Shown here one piece after another: positions 1 through 8,157 of a DNA stretch of 42,687 nucleotides. Both the position numbers and the translations under genes were made by a program. The stretch is from the NCBI GenBank assembly GCA_030949985.1, contig JAUZRX010000019.1:1-42687 (forward strand), read 5' to 3'. Source of the DNA: Acidobacteriota bacterium. Its GTDB lineage: Bacteria; Acidobacteriota; Polarisedimenticolia; J045. The notes beneath the pieces are model-generated. The model had not been told where the DNA came from. It saw only the letters and a list, made by a program, of their open reading frames with translations, and ran no database searches. The stretch's first letter is position 1; each line of letters begins with the position of its first letter.

Positions 1-327
1 GTCGGGGTCGAATTCGTCCATGAAATCGCTCCAGCACCCGCGGCAATAGGCGGCGCCGCACTCGCGGCAGACGCAATCGAGTTCGAGCCAGTAGCGCGGG
101 GGGATGGCCTGCAAGTCACCCTCGCGGAGCGCGGCGATGATCTGGTGCACGAGGGCGGCCTCGTGAAAGAGGGTGGTGAATCCGGTGTTACCGGCGACGG
201 TCAGGCTGTGGACGCCGGGCTGGTTCGTGGGACCCATGTCGGTGACCGTGGATGCCGGGCCGCCGCAGGCCGCACAGGTCATGGTGACGGCTTCTTGCCG
301 GGGGGACGTGTTCGCGGTGTCGTTCAT
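1..327 (-). CDS. Cys-rich hypothetical protein, 3' end cut by window edge
   Basis: The reading frame is open from an ATG at 327 to the window edge (109 codons, C-terminus missing). An almost perfect AAGGAGG lies at 334-340, six to seven bases before the ATG, which fixes the start. The N-terminal part has a CAACG (CxxC) pair near residue 18, and the visible end has a cluster CVCRECGAAYCRGCW, giving two more CxxC-type pairs. This pattern suggests a zinc ribbon or treble-clef fold, but I do not recognise the family. It is transcribed away from the aminotransferase in the same direction, about 100 bases downstream of that gene's stop, in a locally AT-richer gap. Function unknown. Confidence 0.7.
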   Translation of the reverse strand, partial: MNDTANTSPRQEAVTMTCAACGGPASTVTDMGPTNQPGVHSLTVAGNTGFTTLFHEAALVHQIIAALREGDLQAIPPRYWLELDCVCRECGAAYCRGCWSDFMDEFDPD

Positions 328-434
328 GGTCTGCCTCCTTGGCGGGCGGGGGCCCTGCAAAAGGAGGATCGACACTCCAGGCGCAAAAGTCTAATCGAAT
401 ATTTTTAGGGGACAGATCCATCCGGCTGATGGAT

Positions 435-1574
435 TCAGGGCTGCGCCAGCGCCTCCCGCAGGGCCTCGGCCACCCGGCCCACCTGGCCCTCGTCCAGCCG
501 CGTGTGGAAGGGCAGGGCGATGGTGCGGGCCGCGACGGATTCGGTGACGGGGAACATGCCTTCCCGCAGCCCGAAGCGCTCGCGGTAGAACGGTTGGAGG
601 TGGATCGGGGCGAAGTAGTTGCGGCAGCCGATACCTCGGGCGCGCAGCGCGTCGAGCACCCGTCCGCGGCGTTCGCGGTCGCTGCCTTCCTCGAGTGCGA
701 TGACGTAGACGAACCAGGAAATGCGCTGCTCCGCCGTGGCGGGAGGCGGCAGGATGATCCCCTCTACCTCGCCAAGGGCCTGGGCGTAGAGTTCGTAGAC
801 CTTCTGGCGGCGCTCGATGAAGCTCTCCAGGCGGCGGAGCTGGACGAGCCCCAGGGCGCAGAGGATGTCGGGGATGCGGTAGTTCCAGCCCAGGCGTTCG
901 TGGCTCAGCCAGGTGCCGTCGGCGCCCCGGCCCTGGTTGCGCAGGGAGCGGAGGGTGGCGGCCAACTCCCGGTCGTCGGTGACCACCATGCCGCCCTCGC
1001 CGGTGGTGATCTGCTTGTTGGGATAGAAGGCGAAGCACCCGGCCCGGGCGAAGGCGCCGGCCATGCGCCCGCCGATGCGGCTGCCGAGGGCTTCGCAGGA
1101 GTCCTCGATCACCTGCAGGTCGTGGCGCCGGGCGATTTCCATGTAACGGGGCATGGGGCAGGGCCGGCCGAAGACGTGCACCGGCAGCAGCCCGCGGCAG
1201 CGGGGACCGATGGCCGCCTCGGCCGCGGCGGGGTCCATGTCCCAGGTCACCGGGTCGATGTCGGCGAACACCGGTCGCACCCCTTCGAAGAGCAGGCAGT
1301 TGCTCGAGGAGATGAAGGAGAACGGGGTGGTGACCACCTCGTCGCCGGGGCCCCAGCCCAGGGCGTGGACCAGCATGTGCAGCGCGGCGGTGCCCGAGGA
1401 GACGGCGACCGCCTCCCGGGTGCCGACGTAGCGGGCCATGGCCTGCTCGAAGGCTTCCAGCCGCGGGCCGAGGCTCAGGTGCTGATCCTCGAGAACCTCC
1501 ACCACCGCGGCGATTTCCTCGGGGCCCACGTCGGGACAGGCGAGGGAGATCGTTTCGGCCATCGGCTCCACCAT
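435..1574 (-). CDS. DegT/DnrJ/EryC1/StrS family aminotransferase
   Basis: This is a PLP-dependent sugar aminotransferase of 379 residues, the usual length of the family. The family transfers an amino group, usually from glutamate, to a keto sugar nucleotide during lipopolysaccharide, capsule or glycan synthesis. Visible hallmarks are the SSGTAALHM cofactor-binding segment (about residues 59-67), the IEDSCEALG stretch (156-164) and the Schiff-base lysine in FYPNKQITTGEGG (K187). I place the start at ATG 1574 because AAGGAG lies eight bases upstream; the frame is open back to 1631, but without a comparable site. No sugar-nucleotide partner genes are adjacent, so the exact substrate cannot be named. 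It is divergent from the deaminase gene. Confidence 0.9.
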   Translation of the reverse strand: MVEPMAETISLACPDVGPEEIAAVVEVLEDQHLSLGPRLEAFEQAMARYVGTREAVAVSSGTAALHMLVHALGWGPGDEVVTTPFSFISSSNCLLFEGVRPVFADIDPVTWDMDPAAAEAAIGPRCRGLLPVHVFGRPCPMPRYMEIARRHDLQVIEDSCEALGSRIGGRMAGAFARAGCFAFYPNKQITTGEGGMVVTDDRELAATLRSLRNQGRGADGTWLSHERLGWNYRIPDILCALGLVQLRRLESFIERRQKVYELYAQALGEVEGIILPPPATAEQRISWFVYVIALEEGSDRERRGRVLDALRARGIGCRNYFAPIHLQPFYRERFGLREGMFPVTESVAARTIALPFHTRLDEGQVGRVAEALREALAQP

Positions 1575-1610
1575 GGGCAACGCTCCTTGCTCCACCCCGG
1601 CCAGATTACC

Positions 1611-1640
1611 TCGACCCGGGAGCGGTTTCACTTCTAGAAT
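1611..1640 (+). promoter_or_regulatory. Possible promoter of the deaminase gene
   Basis: TCGACC (1611-1616) and TAGAAT (1635-1640) are separated by 18 bases and lie about 60 bases before the deaminase start, in the divergent gap. The -10 is good and the -35 mediocre. Confidence 0.35.
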
Positions 1641-1702
1641 GTCACGGTTTCCGGGGTTGTCGGCAAGTCCCTTCCCGCGGCCTCCGGCCTGGAGGATCCA
1701 CG

Positions 1703-2140
1703 ATGAGTACCCATCGCGCCGACTGGCACACCTACTTCATGAACATCGCCCGCCAGGTGGCGACGCGCTCCACCTGCGAGCGCAAGCACGTCGGCGCGGT
1801 GATCGTCCGCGACAAGCGCATCCTCTCCACCGGCTACAACGGGTCGATCCGCGGCCTGGACCACTGCGACGACGTGGGCCACATGATGGAGGCGGGGCAC
1901 TGTGTCCGCACGGTGCATGCCGAGGCCAACGCCATCGTCCAGGCGGCGGCCAACGGCGTGGCCGTCGACGGCGCCGAGATCTACATCACCGCCAGCCCCT
2001 GCTGGAACTGCTTCAAGCTGGTGGCCAACGCGGGCATCCGGGCGATCTACTTCGGCGAGTTCTACCGCGACGAGCGGATCTACGATTTTGCCAAGGCTCT
2101 CGAGATCCGGCTGATCGATCTCAGCGGGAGCGGGGAGTAG
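1703..2140 (+). CDS. dCMP deaminase-like zinc-dependent deaminase
   Basis: This 145-residue protein belongs to the cytidine/deoxycytidylate deaminase superfamily. The zinc site is complete: H72 and the proton-shuttling E74 in TVHAEAN, and C100/C103 in SPCWNCF. The segment TGYNGSIRG near residue 43 and the extra histidine/cysteines in LDHCDDVGH match the dCMP deaminase/ComEB group, which converts dCMP to dUMP to feed dTMP synthesis. GGAGG about seven bases before the ATG supports the start. The gene stands alone, convergent with the PilT-like gene 19 bases away. A competence-related ComEB role is possible by name only; nothing in the neighbourhood tests it. Confidence 0.9.
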   Translation: MSTHRADWHTYFMNIARQVATRSTCERKHVGAVIVRDKRILSTGYNGSIRGLDHCDDVGHMMEAGHCVRTVHAEANAIVQAAANGVAVDGAEIYITASPCWNCFKLVANAGIRAIYFGEFYRDERIYDFAKALEIRLIDLSGSGE

Positions 2141-2159
2141 GTCGAAATGCCGCGCCCGC

Positions 2160-3734
2160 TCAGCCGACACCCACCGGCTCCTTCGAGGCCTCGAGAAAGG
2201 ACATGTCGGCCCCCGAACTCTTGAGGGTGGCGGCCATCGTTCCCTTGTCCACGGCGCGGATCCAGGCCTCCTCGGCGGTGATTTTCTTCTCCCGCACCAG
2301 TTCCATCAGCGCCTCGTTCAGGGTCACCATGCCGAACTTGCGGCCCGTCTGCATGATCGAGGGGATCTGAAAGGTCTTGCCCTCGCGGATCAGGTTGGCC
2401 ACCGAGGGGATGCCGATCAGCACTTCCAGCGCCGCGACCCGGCCCCCGCCGATCTTCTTGCAGAGCGTCTGGGCGATGACGCCCTTGAGCGACTCGGAGA
2501 GCATGGTACGTACCTGGTTCTGCTGCTCGGGGGGGAACTGGTCGATGATCCTGTCCACCGTGGACACGGCGGTGGTGGTGTGCAGGGTGCCGAAGACCAG
2601 GTGGCCTGTCTCGGCGGTCTCGATGGCGATGGCGATGGTTTCGAGGTCGCGCATCTCGCCGACCAGCACGATGTCCGGATCCTCGCGCAGGGCCGCCCGC
2701 AGGGCCTTCTTGAACGAGTCCGTGTGAATCCCCACCTCGCGCTGATTGACCAGGCAGCGGATGTTCTCGTGGACGAACTCGATGGGGTCTTCGATGGTGA
2801 TGATGTGATCGTTGCGGGTTTTGTTGATGTGGTCGATCAGCGCGGTCAGGGTGGTGGACTTGCCGCTGCCGGTGGGACCGGTGACCAGCACCAGCCCCTT
2901 GGTCAGTCGACACAGGTCGAGGATCTTCGGAGAGAGCCCGAGGTCGTCGGCGGTGAGGATCTTCGAGGGAATCGTTCGGAACACCGCCCCCGGGCCCTTG
3001 CGGTCGAGGAAGATGTTGGAACGGAAGCGGGCGAGCCCGGGAATTTCGTGGGCGAAGTCGGTGTCGTGGCAGCGCTCGAACTCCTCCCGGTTACGCTCGG
3101 GCATGATCGGCCAGAGCAACTCGCGGATCGCGGCGGCATCCCGGGGAGCCTCGCCCTCGATGCGCTGGATTTCCCCGTCGACCCGGAGAATCGGCACCTC
3201 TCCCGAGGAAAGGTGCAGGTCGGATCCCCCGGCTTCCACGAGCTTGTGCAGCAGCCGGTCGATCTCCAGCCCGCCGGCGGGCTCGGCGGAGGCGGCCGGA
3301 ACCGCTGGCACCGGAGTCTCGGCGGCCGGCTGGGGTGCCGGTGCGACCCGGGGCGCTGGGGCGGCCTGGGGCGCTGGAGACGCCTGGGGCGCCGGGGGCG
3401 TGGGGGCCTCGGGGGTCCCGGGCGCCGGAGCCGCCGTCGGGGTGAAGACTGCCTCGAGTCCCGAGGCCGAGGCGTTCACCCGGAGCTGTATCGGCGGCAG
3501 TCCCGGACGGACGACGGTGGCTTCCAGGCTGCCCTGGCTCTGGATCTGCTCCAGCTCCGGCGCCGAGACCACCTCGGCAAGCAGGCCGAGGACCTGCTCG
3601 AGGTTGGGCTGGACGGAGGAGGCCGGCTGCAGGCCTTCGGGCAGGAGGAAGGCGGGGGAGCGGCCGGCGACGAGCTGCAATTCCCGGGCCTTGCGGTCGT
3701 ACATCGCCTGGAAGAAACGGTCGAGCTTGGCCAC
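2160..3734 (-). CDS. PilT-type twitching-motility ATPase with an N-terminal extension
   Basis: The C-terminal 370 residues are a secretion-type ATPase of the PilT/PilU group, the hexameric cytoplasmic motor that retracts type IV pili. They show an N-domain (SDLHLSSGEVPILRVDGEI, from about residue 171), Walker A GPTGSGKSTT (K292), the Asp and His boxes, Walker B with E360 in LVGEMRD, and PSVANLIRE, the counterpart of the PilT AIRNLIRE element. The protein is about 524 residues against roughly 345 for ordinary PilT. The extra part is a domain (residues 1-98) that looks like a decayed copy of the PilT N-domain, then a Pro/Ala-rich linker (99-155). I chose the GTG at 3734, preceded by GGAG at suitable spacing; the frame is open further upstream, but that stretch runs through the terminator of the previous gene. 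No other pilus genes are nearby. Confidence 0.9.
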   Translation of the reverse strand: MAKLDRFFQAMYDRKARELQLVAGRSPAFLLPEGLQPASSVQPNLEQVLGLLAEVVSAPELEQIQSQGSLEATVVRPGLPPIQLRVNASASGLEAVFTPTAAPAPGTPEAPTPPAPQASPAPQAAPAPRVAPAPQPAAETPVPAVPAASAEPAGGLEIDRLLHKLVEAGGSDLHLSSGEVPILRVDGEIQRIEGEAPRDAAAIRELLWPIMPERNREEFERCHDTDFAHEIPGLARFRSNIFLDRKGPGAVFRTIPSKILTADDLGLSPKILDLCRLTKGLVLVTGPTGSGKSTTLTALIDHINKTRNDHIITIEDPIEFVHENIRCLVNQREVGIHTDSFKKALRAALREDPDIVLVGEMRDLETIAIAIETAETGHLVFGTLHTTTAVSTVDRIIDQFPPEQQNQVRTMLSESLKGVIAQTLCKKIGGGRVAALEVLIGIPSVANLIREGKTFQIPSIMQTGRKFGMVTLNEALMELVREKKITAEEAWIRAVDKGTMAATLKSSGADMSFLEASKEPVGVG

Positions 3735-3820
3735 CTGGGATCTCCACGCGGGCACTCTGCGCGCCGGCGGTGGCCGGCGCGGCGCCCCTGCGAAGAATCT
3801 AGGAACCGCGGGCGGAAAAG

Positions 3821-3853
3821 AAAAGGCCGGAGCCGTGGGGGCTCCGGCCTTTT
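3821..3853 (-). terminator. Rho-independent terminator after the cyclophilin gene
   Basis: A perfect 14-bp inverted repeat (821-834 with 840-853 of the 3,000 block) has a GC core flanked by A and T runs, and is followed on the minus strand by a T-rich tail. It lies 33 bases past the cyclophilin stop and upstream of the PilT-like start, so it separates the two transcription units. Confidence 0.85.
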
Positions 3854-3886
3854 CCGGATCGCGCCGCATCGGTGCGGATCGGGGGG

Positions 3887-4558
3887 CTACTGGACCAGGA
3901 TCGTCACCTTGTCGATCTGGAGCGGCTCCCGCGGCGCGCCGGACGAAGTGCCGGCCCGCTCGAGGGCATCGAGGGTCTCGAAGCCGTCGACCACGCGGCC
4001 GAAGACGGTGTGCTTACCGTCGAGCCAGGGGGTGGGCTTGAAGATGATGAAGAACTGGCTGCCGTCGGTTCTCGGCCGGCCGGTGTTGGCCGTGGAGAGC
4101 ACGCCTCGCCGATCGTGCCGGACGTTCATCTTGGTCTCCCCGGCGAAGCGGTAACCCGGCCCGCCCCGGCCGTTGCCCAGCGGGCAGCCGCCCTGGGCCA
4201 TGAAGCCCGGGATCACCCGGTGGAAGGCCAGGCCGTCGTAAAAACCCAGCCGCGCCAGGTAGATGAAGTTGGTGACGTGCATCGGCGCGGCCTTGGGCAG
4301 CAGTTCGATCTTCATCGAGCCCTTGTTGGTCTTCATCAGGGCGAAGTACTTGCGCCCCTTGGTGAAGGTGACCTTCGCGGGGAGGGGAAGCTGGACCCGC
4401 CAGGCCCCGTCGCTCTTGTCGATCTCGGCCTTGGCGATCATGGCGTCGATGGCTGCCAGGGCGGCATCGGGCGCCGGGGCGGGCGCGGCCTCGGTGGCCA
4501 GCGCCGCGGGCAGCGCCAGGGCCAGCAAGGTCCACAGGGCAAGGATGTTCCGCTTCAT
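3887..4558 (-). CDS. Exported cyclophilin-type peptidyl-prolyl isomerase
   Basis: This 223-residue protein has a signal peptide (basic MKRN, hydrophobic stretch to about residue 21) followed by an Ala/Pro-rich spacer and a cyclophilin domain. The domain signature is FHRVIPGFMAQGG, with the catalytic Arg and the Phe/Met/Gln of the proline pocket, then GNGRGGPGYRFAGE and the GSQFFI segment. It should catalyse cis/trans isomerisation of prolyl bonds in the periplasm. AGGAGAG lies just before the ATG. It is the last gene of a three-gene operon, nine bases after the second porin, so a role in folding those porins is a reasonable inference. Confidence 0.93.
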   Translation of the reverse strand: MKRNILALWTLLALALPAALATEAAPAPAPDAALAAIDAMIAKAEIDKSDGAWRVQLPLPAKVTFTKGRKYFALMKTNKGSMKIELLPKAAPMHVTNFIYLARLGFYDGLAFHRVIPGFMAQGGCPLGNGRGGPGYRFAGETKMNVRHDRRGVLSTANTGRPRTDGSQFFIIFKPTPWLDGKHTVFGRVVDGFETLDALERAGTSSGAPREPLQIDKVTILVQ

Positions 4559-4567
4559 CGATCTCTC

Positions 4568-6052
4568 CTAGTAGTACCAGCTGAGCACGGCGTAGAGCTG
4601 CGGGCTGCGGCGGAAACGAGACCCCGTGCGGGCCACGTGATCTCCGGCCTGGATCGTCCGGGTGGCGGCGGGCTTGCGGTAGCCCACGTCGGGGGTGTAG
4701 GACGAGAAGAGATCGCGCACGAACGACTTGTGTTCGGTCTGCAACCAGCCGAGTTCGAGTTTGAGGTTCTGGTCGCGGACGTACCATGTCACGCCGCCGC
4801 CCCACTGGCGCAGGCGCTCGCTCAGGGCGATCCAGGAGGGCCGGTCTTCGATCACCGGGGTGTCGGTCTGGCCGGTGTTGGTCAGCACCGGCGGCCCGAG
4901 TTCGGTCGCGACCGGGTCGACGATGCCGAAATCGGGCTGCTGGGCCTCGACCCAGCGGCCGACGACCTCCCAGTTCCGGGCCACGAAGAGGCCGACTTCG
5001 ATTTGCCACACCTCCAGGTCCTGGTCATCACGACGCAGGACCACGGCGGAGGTGGGAATTGGGATGCCCAGCACGTGGTCCGCTTCGGGCCCCGCGTTGA
5101 CCAGGCGGTTGTTTTCGTAGGTCCACTTCTGCCAGCTCGTCAGCAGGGTCACGGCTTCGGCCCGGTAGCCGAAGAAGAGCTCGAAGCCATCCCGCGAGAC
5201 CGAGGGCTCGCACTCGGCCCCGGCCACCGGCAGACAGAGACCCTTGGTCTGCGAGTCGACCATGCCGAGGGAGTTCTTGACGAAGGCGGCGCCCACGGTG
5301 ACCTGTTCTTCGTCCGGGCGCTCGTAGCGCGGCGAGTCGGAGTCGAAGCCGTCGGGACCGGTCAGCTCGAAGCGCAGGGCGATCTGCTGGTCGGTGTCCG
5401 TGTCGTAGGTGTTGCGCCCGGAGCCGTTCTGGACCGCGGCCTGGGCGTGGAAACGCCCCCGCCGCCAGTCGATTTGGAAACCGGGGTCGCGCTCGGGCGA
5501 GATGTAGGTCGTGGCCGGGGAGAGCCGGGGCAGGAGCTGTCGCCAGCTGCGCTGGAGCTGGAAGAAGCCGAAGGGCGTTTTGAACTGGCCGAAGGTCAGC
5601 GCCCACTGCTCGCCGGCCCGGATGCGAACCCAGGCGTCGAGCAGTTCCATGTCGGTACCTCCGCCCCGCGTCTCCGATTCCAGCCGGAAGGTCAGCCAAT
5701 CGGCGACCGCCTTGCCGGTGAAGATCGCTCGGGCCCGCTGCAGGTCGAAGCCCTGCTGCTGGGGAAAGCGAATGCCCGCGTCGGAGGAGAAGGCGTCGCC
5801 CGTTGCGTAGGGGAAGGCGATCTCCTCGTCGTTGTTGCCGAGCCAGCCGTAGAACGAGCCCGAATAGTCCAGTTCGTCCCGCGAACGGTTGACGGCGACT
5901 TCTGCAAAGAAATGCATGTCGAGGGAGAAGTGCTCGCCCTCGGCAATCCGGATGCCTTGTTCGTCCGCCGAGGCCTCGCCGGCCAGGCTCGGAAGAGCGA
6001 CGGCTCCGGCGGCGAGGACGGCGAGCAGGGCTCCCATCGATCGTAGCTTCAT
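4568..6052 (-). CDS. OprO/OprP-like outer-membrane porin (second of pair)
   Basis: This 494-residue protein has an N-terminal signal peptide (cleavage near ALPSLAG, residue 25), alternating beta strands and a C-terminus ending in aromatic residues (LSWYY), as expected for a beta-barrel recognised by the BAM complex. The segments DFxxxRARAIFTG, ADWLTFRLE, ELLDAWVRIRAGEQ and FGQFKTPFGFF match the phosphate-selective porin O/P family, whose members form anion- or polyphosphate-permeable trimers. Substrate specificity cannot be read from sequence. C273 and C281 sit in a predicted loop and match a cysteine pair at the same spacing in the next porin. GGAGGA precedes the ATG. It is 39 bases downstream of the other porin. 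Confidence 0.85.
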   Translation of the reverse strand: MKLRSMGALLAVLAAGAVALPSLAGEASADEQGIRIAEGEHFSLDMHFFAEVAVNRSRDELDYSGSFYGWLGNNDEEIAFPYATGDAFSSDAGIRFPQQQGFDLQRARAIFTGKAVADWLTFRLESETRGGGTDMELLDAWVRIRAGEQWALTFGQFKTPFGFFQLQRSWRQLLPRLSPATTYISPERDPGFQIDWRRGRFHAQAAVQNGSGRNTYDTDTDQQIALRFELTGPDGFDSDSPRYERPDEEQVTVGAAFVKNSLGMVDSQTKGLCLPVAGAECEPSVSRDGFELFFGYRAEAVTLLTSWQKWTYENNRLVNAGPEADHVLGIPIPTSAVVLRRDDQDLEVWQIEVGLFVARNWEVVGRWVEAQQPDFGIVDPVATELGPPVLTNTGQTDTPVIEDRPSWIALSERLRQWGGGVTWYVRDQNLKLELGWLQTEHKSFVRDLFSSYTPDVGYRKPAATRTIQAGDHVARTGSRFRRSPQLYAVLSWYY

Positions 6053-6091
6053 GACCAGGTCCTCCTCTGGGTCTGCGGAATCGCGGCGGCT

Positions 6092-7399
6092 CTAAAAGGC
6101 GTGCTGGATTCCGATGCGAATGAAGTTGGACTTGGCCTCGGTTCTGCCGCGAATGAAGTCGCCGGCCGCGAGCGCTTCGAGGGGGTCGCTGATGTCCAGG
6201 CGATCATCGATGGCCATTTCGAACTGGCCCACGTTGATTTGCAGCTTGAGGTCGTGGTTGCCCGTGAAGTAGTAGTTGAAGCCCGCGGTCAGGGCCGTGG
6301 TCTCGTACTCGCTCTGCAGTTCGCCCGTGTAGATCGTGTCGAGCGGGTCGGTGGTCCAGGACTCGTAGCGCAGGGCCACTTCGCTGTGATCGCCCACCCA
6401 GGCTCCCACTTCGACGGTGCAGGAGTCGAGTTGCAGCTCGTCCGGCCCGCCCGCGGGGTTGAAACCGGCGTTGTCCTGGCTCCAGGACTGCCACGAGAAG
6501 TTGGCGCGGACCCGCGTGCCGGCCACACCGCCGAAGACCTCGAAGGCCGACAGGTTGTCGGTGGCATAGCCGCAGGTCTGGGCGAGGCTGCCCTCGCAGA
6601 CCATGGTGGAGCCCACTTCGTTGTCGTGGGCGGCCACGCCGATGCCGTAACGCAGGCCCTCGTACCGGCCCGGGAGGGCCGTCATGCCGCTGCCGAAGAA
6701 GCCGGGCGTCTGGATGTAGACTCGGCCCGACCAGGCGAACTCGTCGTTGTCGTCGCCCAGGCTGCCGGTGCCGTTACCGTTGCTCAGCATCGCGTCCCAA
6801 CCCACCTTGTCGCTGGCGGTGTGGCCGGAGTAGCGCACGCCCACCTGGCGGCGCGGAGCGAAGGGCTCGCCGCTGAGGTAGGGGCGCTCGAGGAACATCT
6901 GGTCGCGGGAGTACTCCTGGTAGAAGTAGTCGAAGGGGTCCTTCTGCTGGCCCACTGTCATGCTGTGATTCTCGCCCATGCGGAACCGCAGCCACGCGTC
7001 CTGCAACTCCGGGCTGAGGGCGGTGCCGTAGCTGGGCATGGAGAGCATGTCCCCGCTGGGGGAGGGGAGGCTGGCCAGGTCCACGTCGACCATGTAGCTC
7101 AGCCACTCCGCACCGGCTTCGCCGAAGAAGCGCAGCCGGGCGCGGCGGACGATGAAATCGGTCTGGGGGTCGAAGTCCGTGCTCGGCACCCCCGTGTAGA
7201 GGGGGCCGGAGAAGGTCACCTCGTCATCGTTGTAGTCCGCCCGGACCTGCAGCAGAGTCGAGACGTTGAGACTGAATGCCTCGCCCTCGCGGATGAAAAA
7301 CGCACCGTCCTCCGCCTTCCCGGCCTCGCCGGCCCAGATGGGCAGTGACAGACCGGCGGCCAGGCAGAAGATTGCCAACGCCTGGATCGACTTCCGCAT
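6092..7399 (-). CDS. OprO/OprP-like outer-membrane porin (first of pair)
   Basis: This 435-residue protein has a signal peptide ending near IWAG (residue 24) and the same order of motifs as its neighbour: EGEAFSLNVSTLLQV, DFIVRRARLRFFG, AEWLSYMVDVD, ELQDAWLRFRMGEN and GQQKDPFDYFY. It ends in HAF, a typical barrel C-terminus. C268 and C276 lie in a loop just before strands that align with those after C273/C281 of the second porin. It is the first gene of the porin-porin-cyclophilin operon, with a perfect AAGGAGGT ahead of the ATG, which predicts strong translation. The pair probably arose by tandem duplication followed by large divergence. The transported solute is unknown. Confidence 0.85.
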   Translation of the reverse strand: MRKSIQALAIFCLAAGLSLPIWAGEAGKAEDGAFFIREGEAFSLNVSTLLQVRADYNDDEVTFSGPLYTGVPSTDFDPQTDFIVRRARLRFFGEAGAEWLSYMVDVDLASLPSPSGDMLSMPSYGTALSPELQDAWLRFRMGENHSMTVGQQKDPFDYFYQEYSRDQMFLERPYLSGEPFAPRRQVGVRYSGHTASDKVGWDAMLSNGNGTGSLGDDNDEFAWSGRVYIQTPGFFGSGMTALPGRYEGLRYGIGVAAHDNEVGSTMVCEGSLAQTCGYATDNLSAFEVFGGVAGTRVRANFSWQSWSQDNAGFNPAGGPDELQLDSCTVEVGAWVGDHSEVALRYESWTTDPLDTIYTGELQSEYETTALTAGFNYYFTGNHDLKLQINVGQFEMAIDDRLDISDPLEALAAGDFIRGRTEAKSNFIRIGIQHAF

Positions 7400-7551
7400 G
7401 AAAGACCTCCTTGATTCCCCTGAATCGGCTGATGTTCACGCTCTACCGCGCCCGGCCACCTCTCCTCTCCGGTGGCGCGCCGCGAAGCGGGCAAGATATC
7501 GCGTCCGGGGGGGCTCCGCAATCGAGGCGGAGACGGGGCCGGCGGGCGGTC

Positions 7552-7875
7552 TCAGGCCAGTCGGTCGAGGTGGGCGCCGAGATGGGCGGCCCCCGAGCCG
7601 GGTTGGGGAAGGGGGACGGTGACGCCGCCCGGGCGGTAGCTCAGGACCCGCTCCGCCGGGAGGGGGGGGAGTTCCCGCGGGCCCCGCGGGCCGCCGGGCC
7701 GGGGTTTGCCGCCGGCAGGAGCGCCTGGGCGCCGATGGCCCTGGCGGGGGGCTTCGGGTTCGGTCTCGGAGCCGCCGAAAGTCGCCCGCACGCCCCAGCG
7801 CACAGCCGACCTGGGGTTCCCGTTCGGATCCCGCGCATACCGCTCATAGACGGCCTCGAGCCGCACCGGGCTCAT
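7552..7875 (-). CDS. Small hypothetical protein, Pro/Gly/Arg-rich C-terminus
   Basis: From ATG 7875 the frame encodes 107 residues with high G/C at third codon positions, which is the main support for it being real. The first 35 residues (MSPVRLEAVYERYARDPNG and following) look like a folded segment. The middle is rich in Pro, Gly and Arg, and the end has hydrophobic and His residues. There is no clear ribosome binding site and the frame is open upstream to 8034, so the start is uncertain. I recognise no family. It lies upstream of the porin operon on the same strand. Confidence 0.4.
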   Translation of the reverse strand: MSPVRLEAVYERYARDPNGNPRSAVRWGVRATFGGSETEPEAPRQGHRRPGAPAGGKPRPGGPRGPRELPPLPAERVLSYRPGGVTVPLPQPGSGAAHLGAHLDRLA

Positions 7876-8157
7876 GCTGGCAACCACACGGTCATCTTCG
7901 GCGGAATATAAGGCCTTTTGGAGGCCGGCGAAAGCTTCTTGCCGACGGTTTTTCGGCGCGGTTCGTCGATCCGCTGCCCCGGGCGGGAGGGACGGGGCCC
8001 CCGGCGCGCCGCACCCCGCGAAACGAGGCCGCATGGGGCATACTGGCGGGCCGGCGTGCGGTGTCCCGGTCCCCCGGAAGCTCGTTCCCGGGGGCGCGGG
8101 GGGCTCGCCGCGGGCCGCCGGGCGGGGACGTGGCCCCCGGCTGCGTTCGAGGTTGCG

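Noticed and set aside
416-434. Hairpin after the aminotransferase stop as a terminator
   Set aside because: The 7-bp stem is followed on the minus strand by CTGTCCCC rather than a T run, so the evidence is too weak.
435-1574. Sugar-amine or antibiotic biosynthetic cluster
   Set aside because: The aminotransferase stands alone; no nucleotidyltransferase, dehydratase or other pathway gene is next to it.
3872-6046. A 724-codon open frame on the plus strand
   Set aside because: It is fully antisense to the cyclophilin and porin genes, which have signal peptides, family motifs and ribosome binding sites; GC-rich DNA gives long antisense frames.
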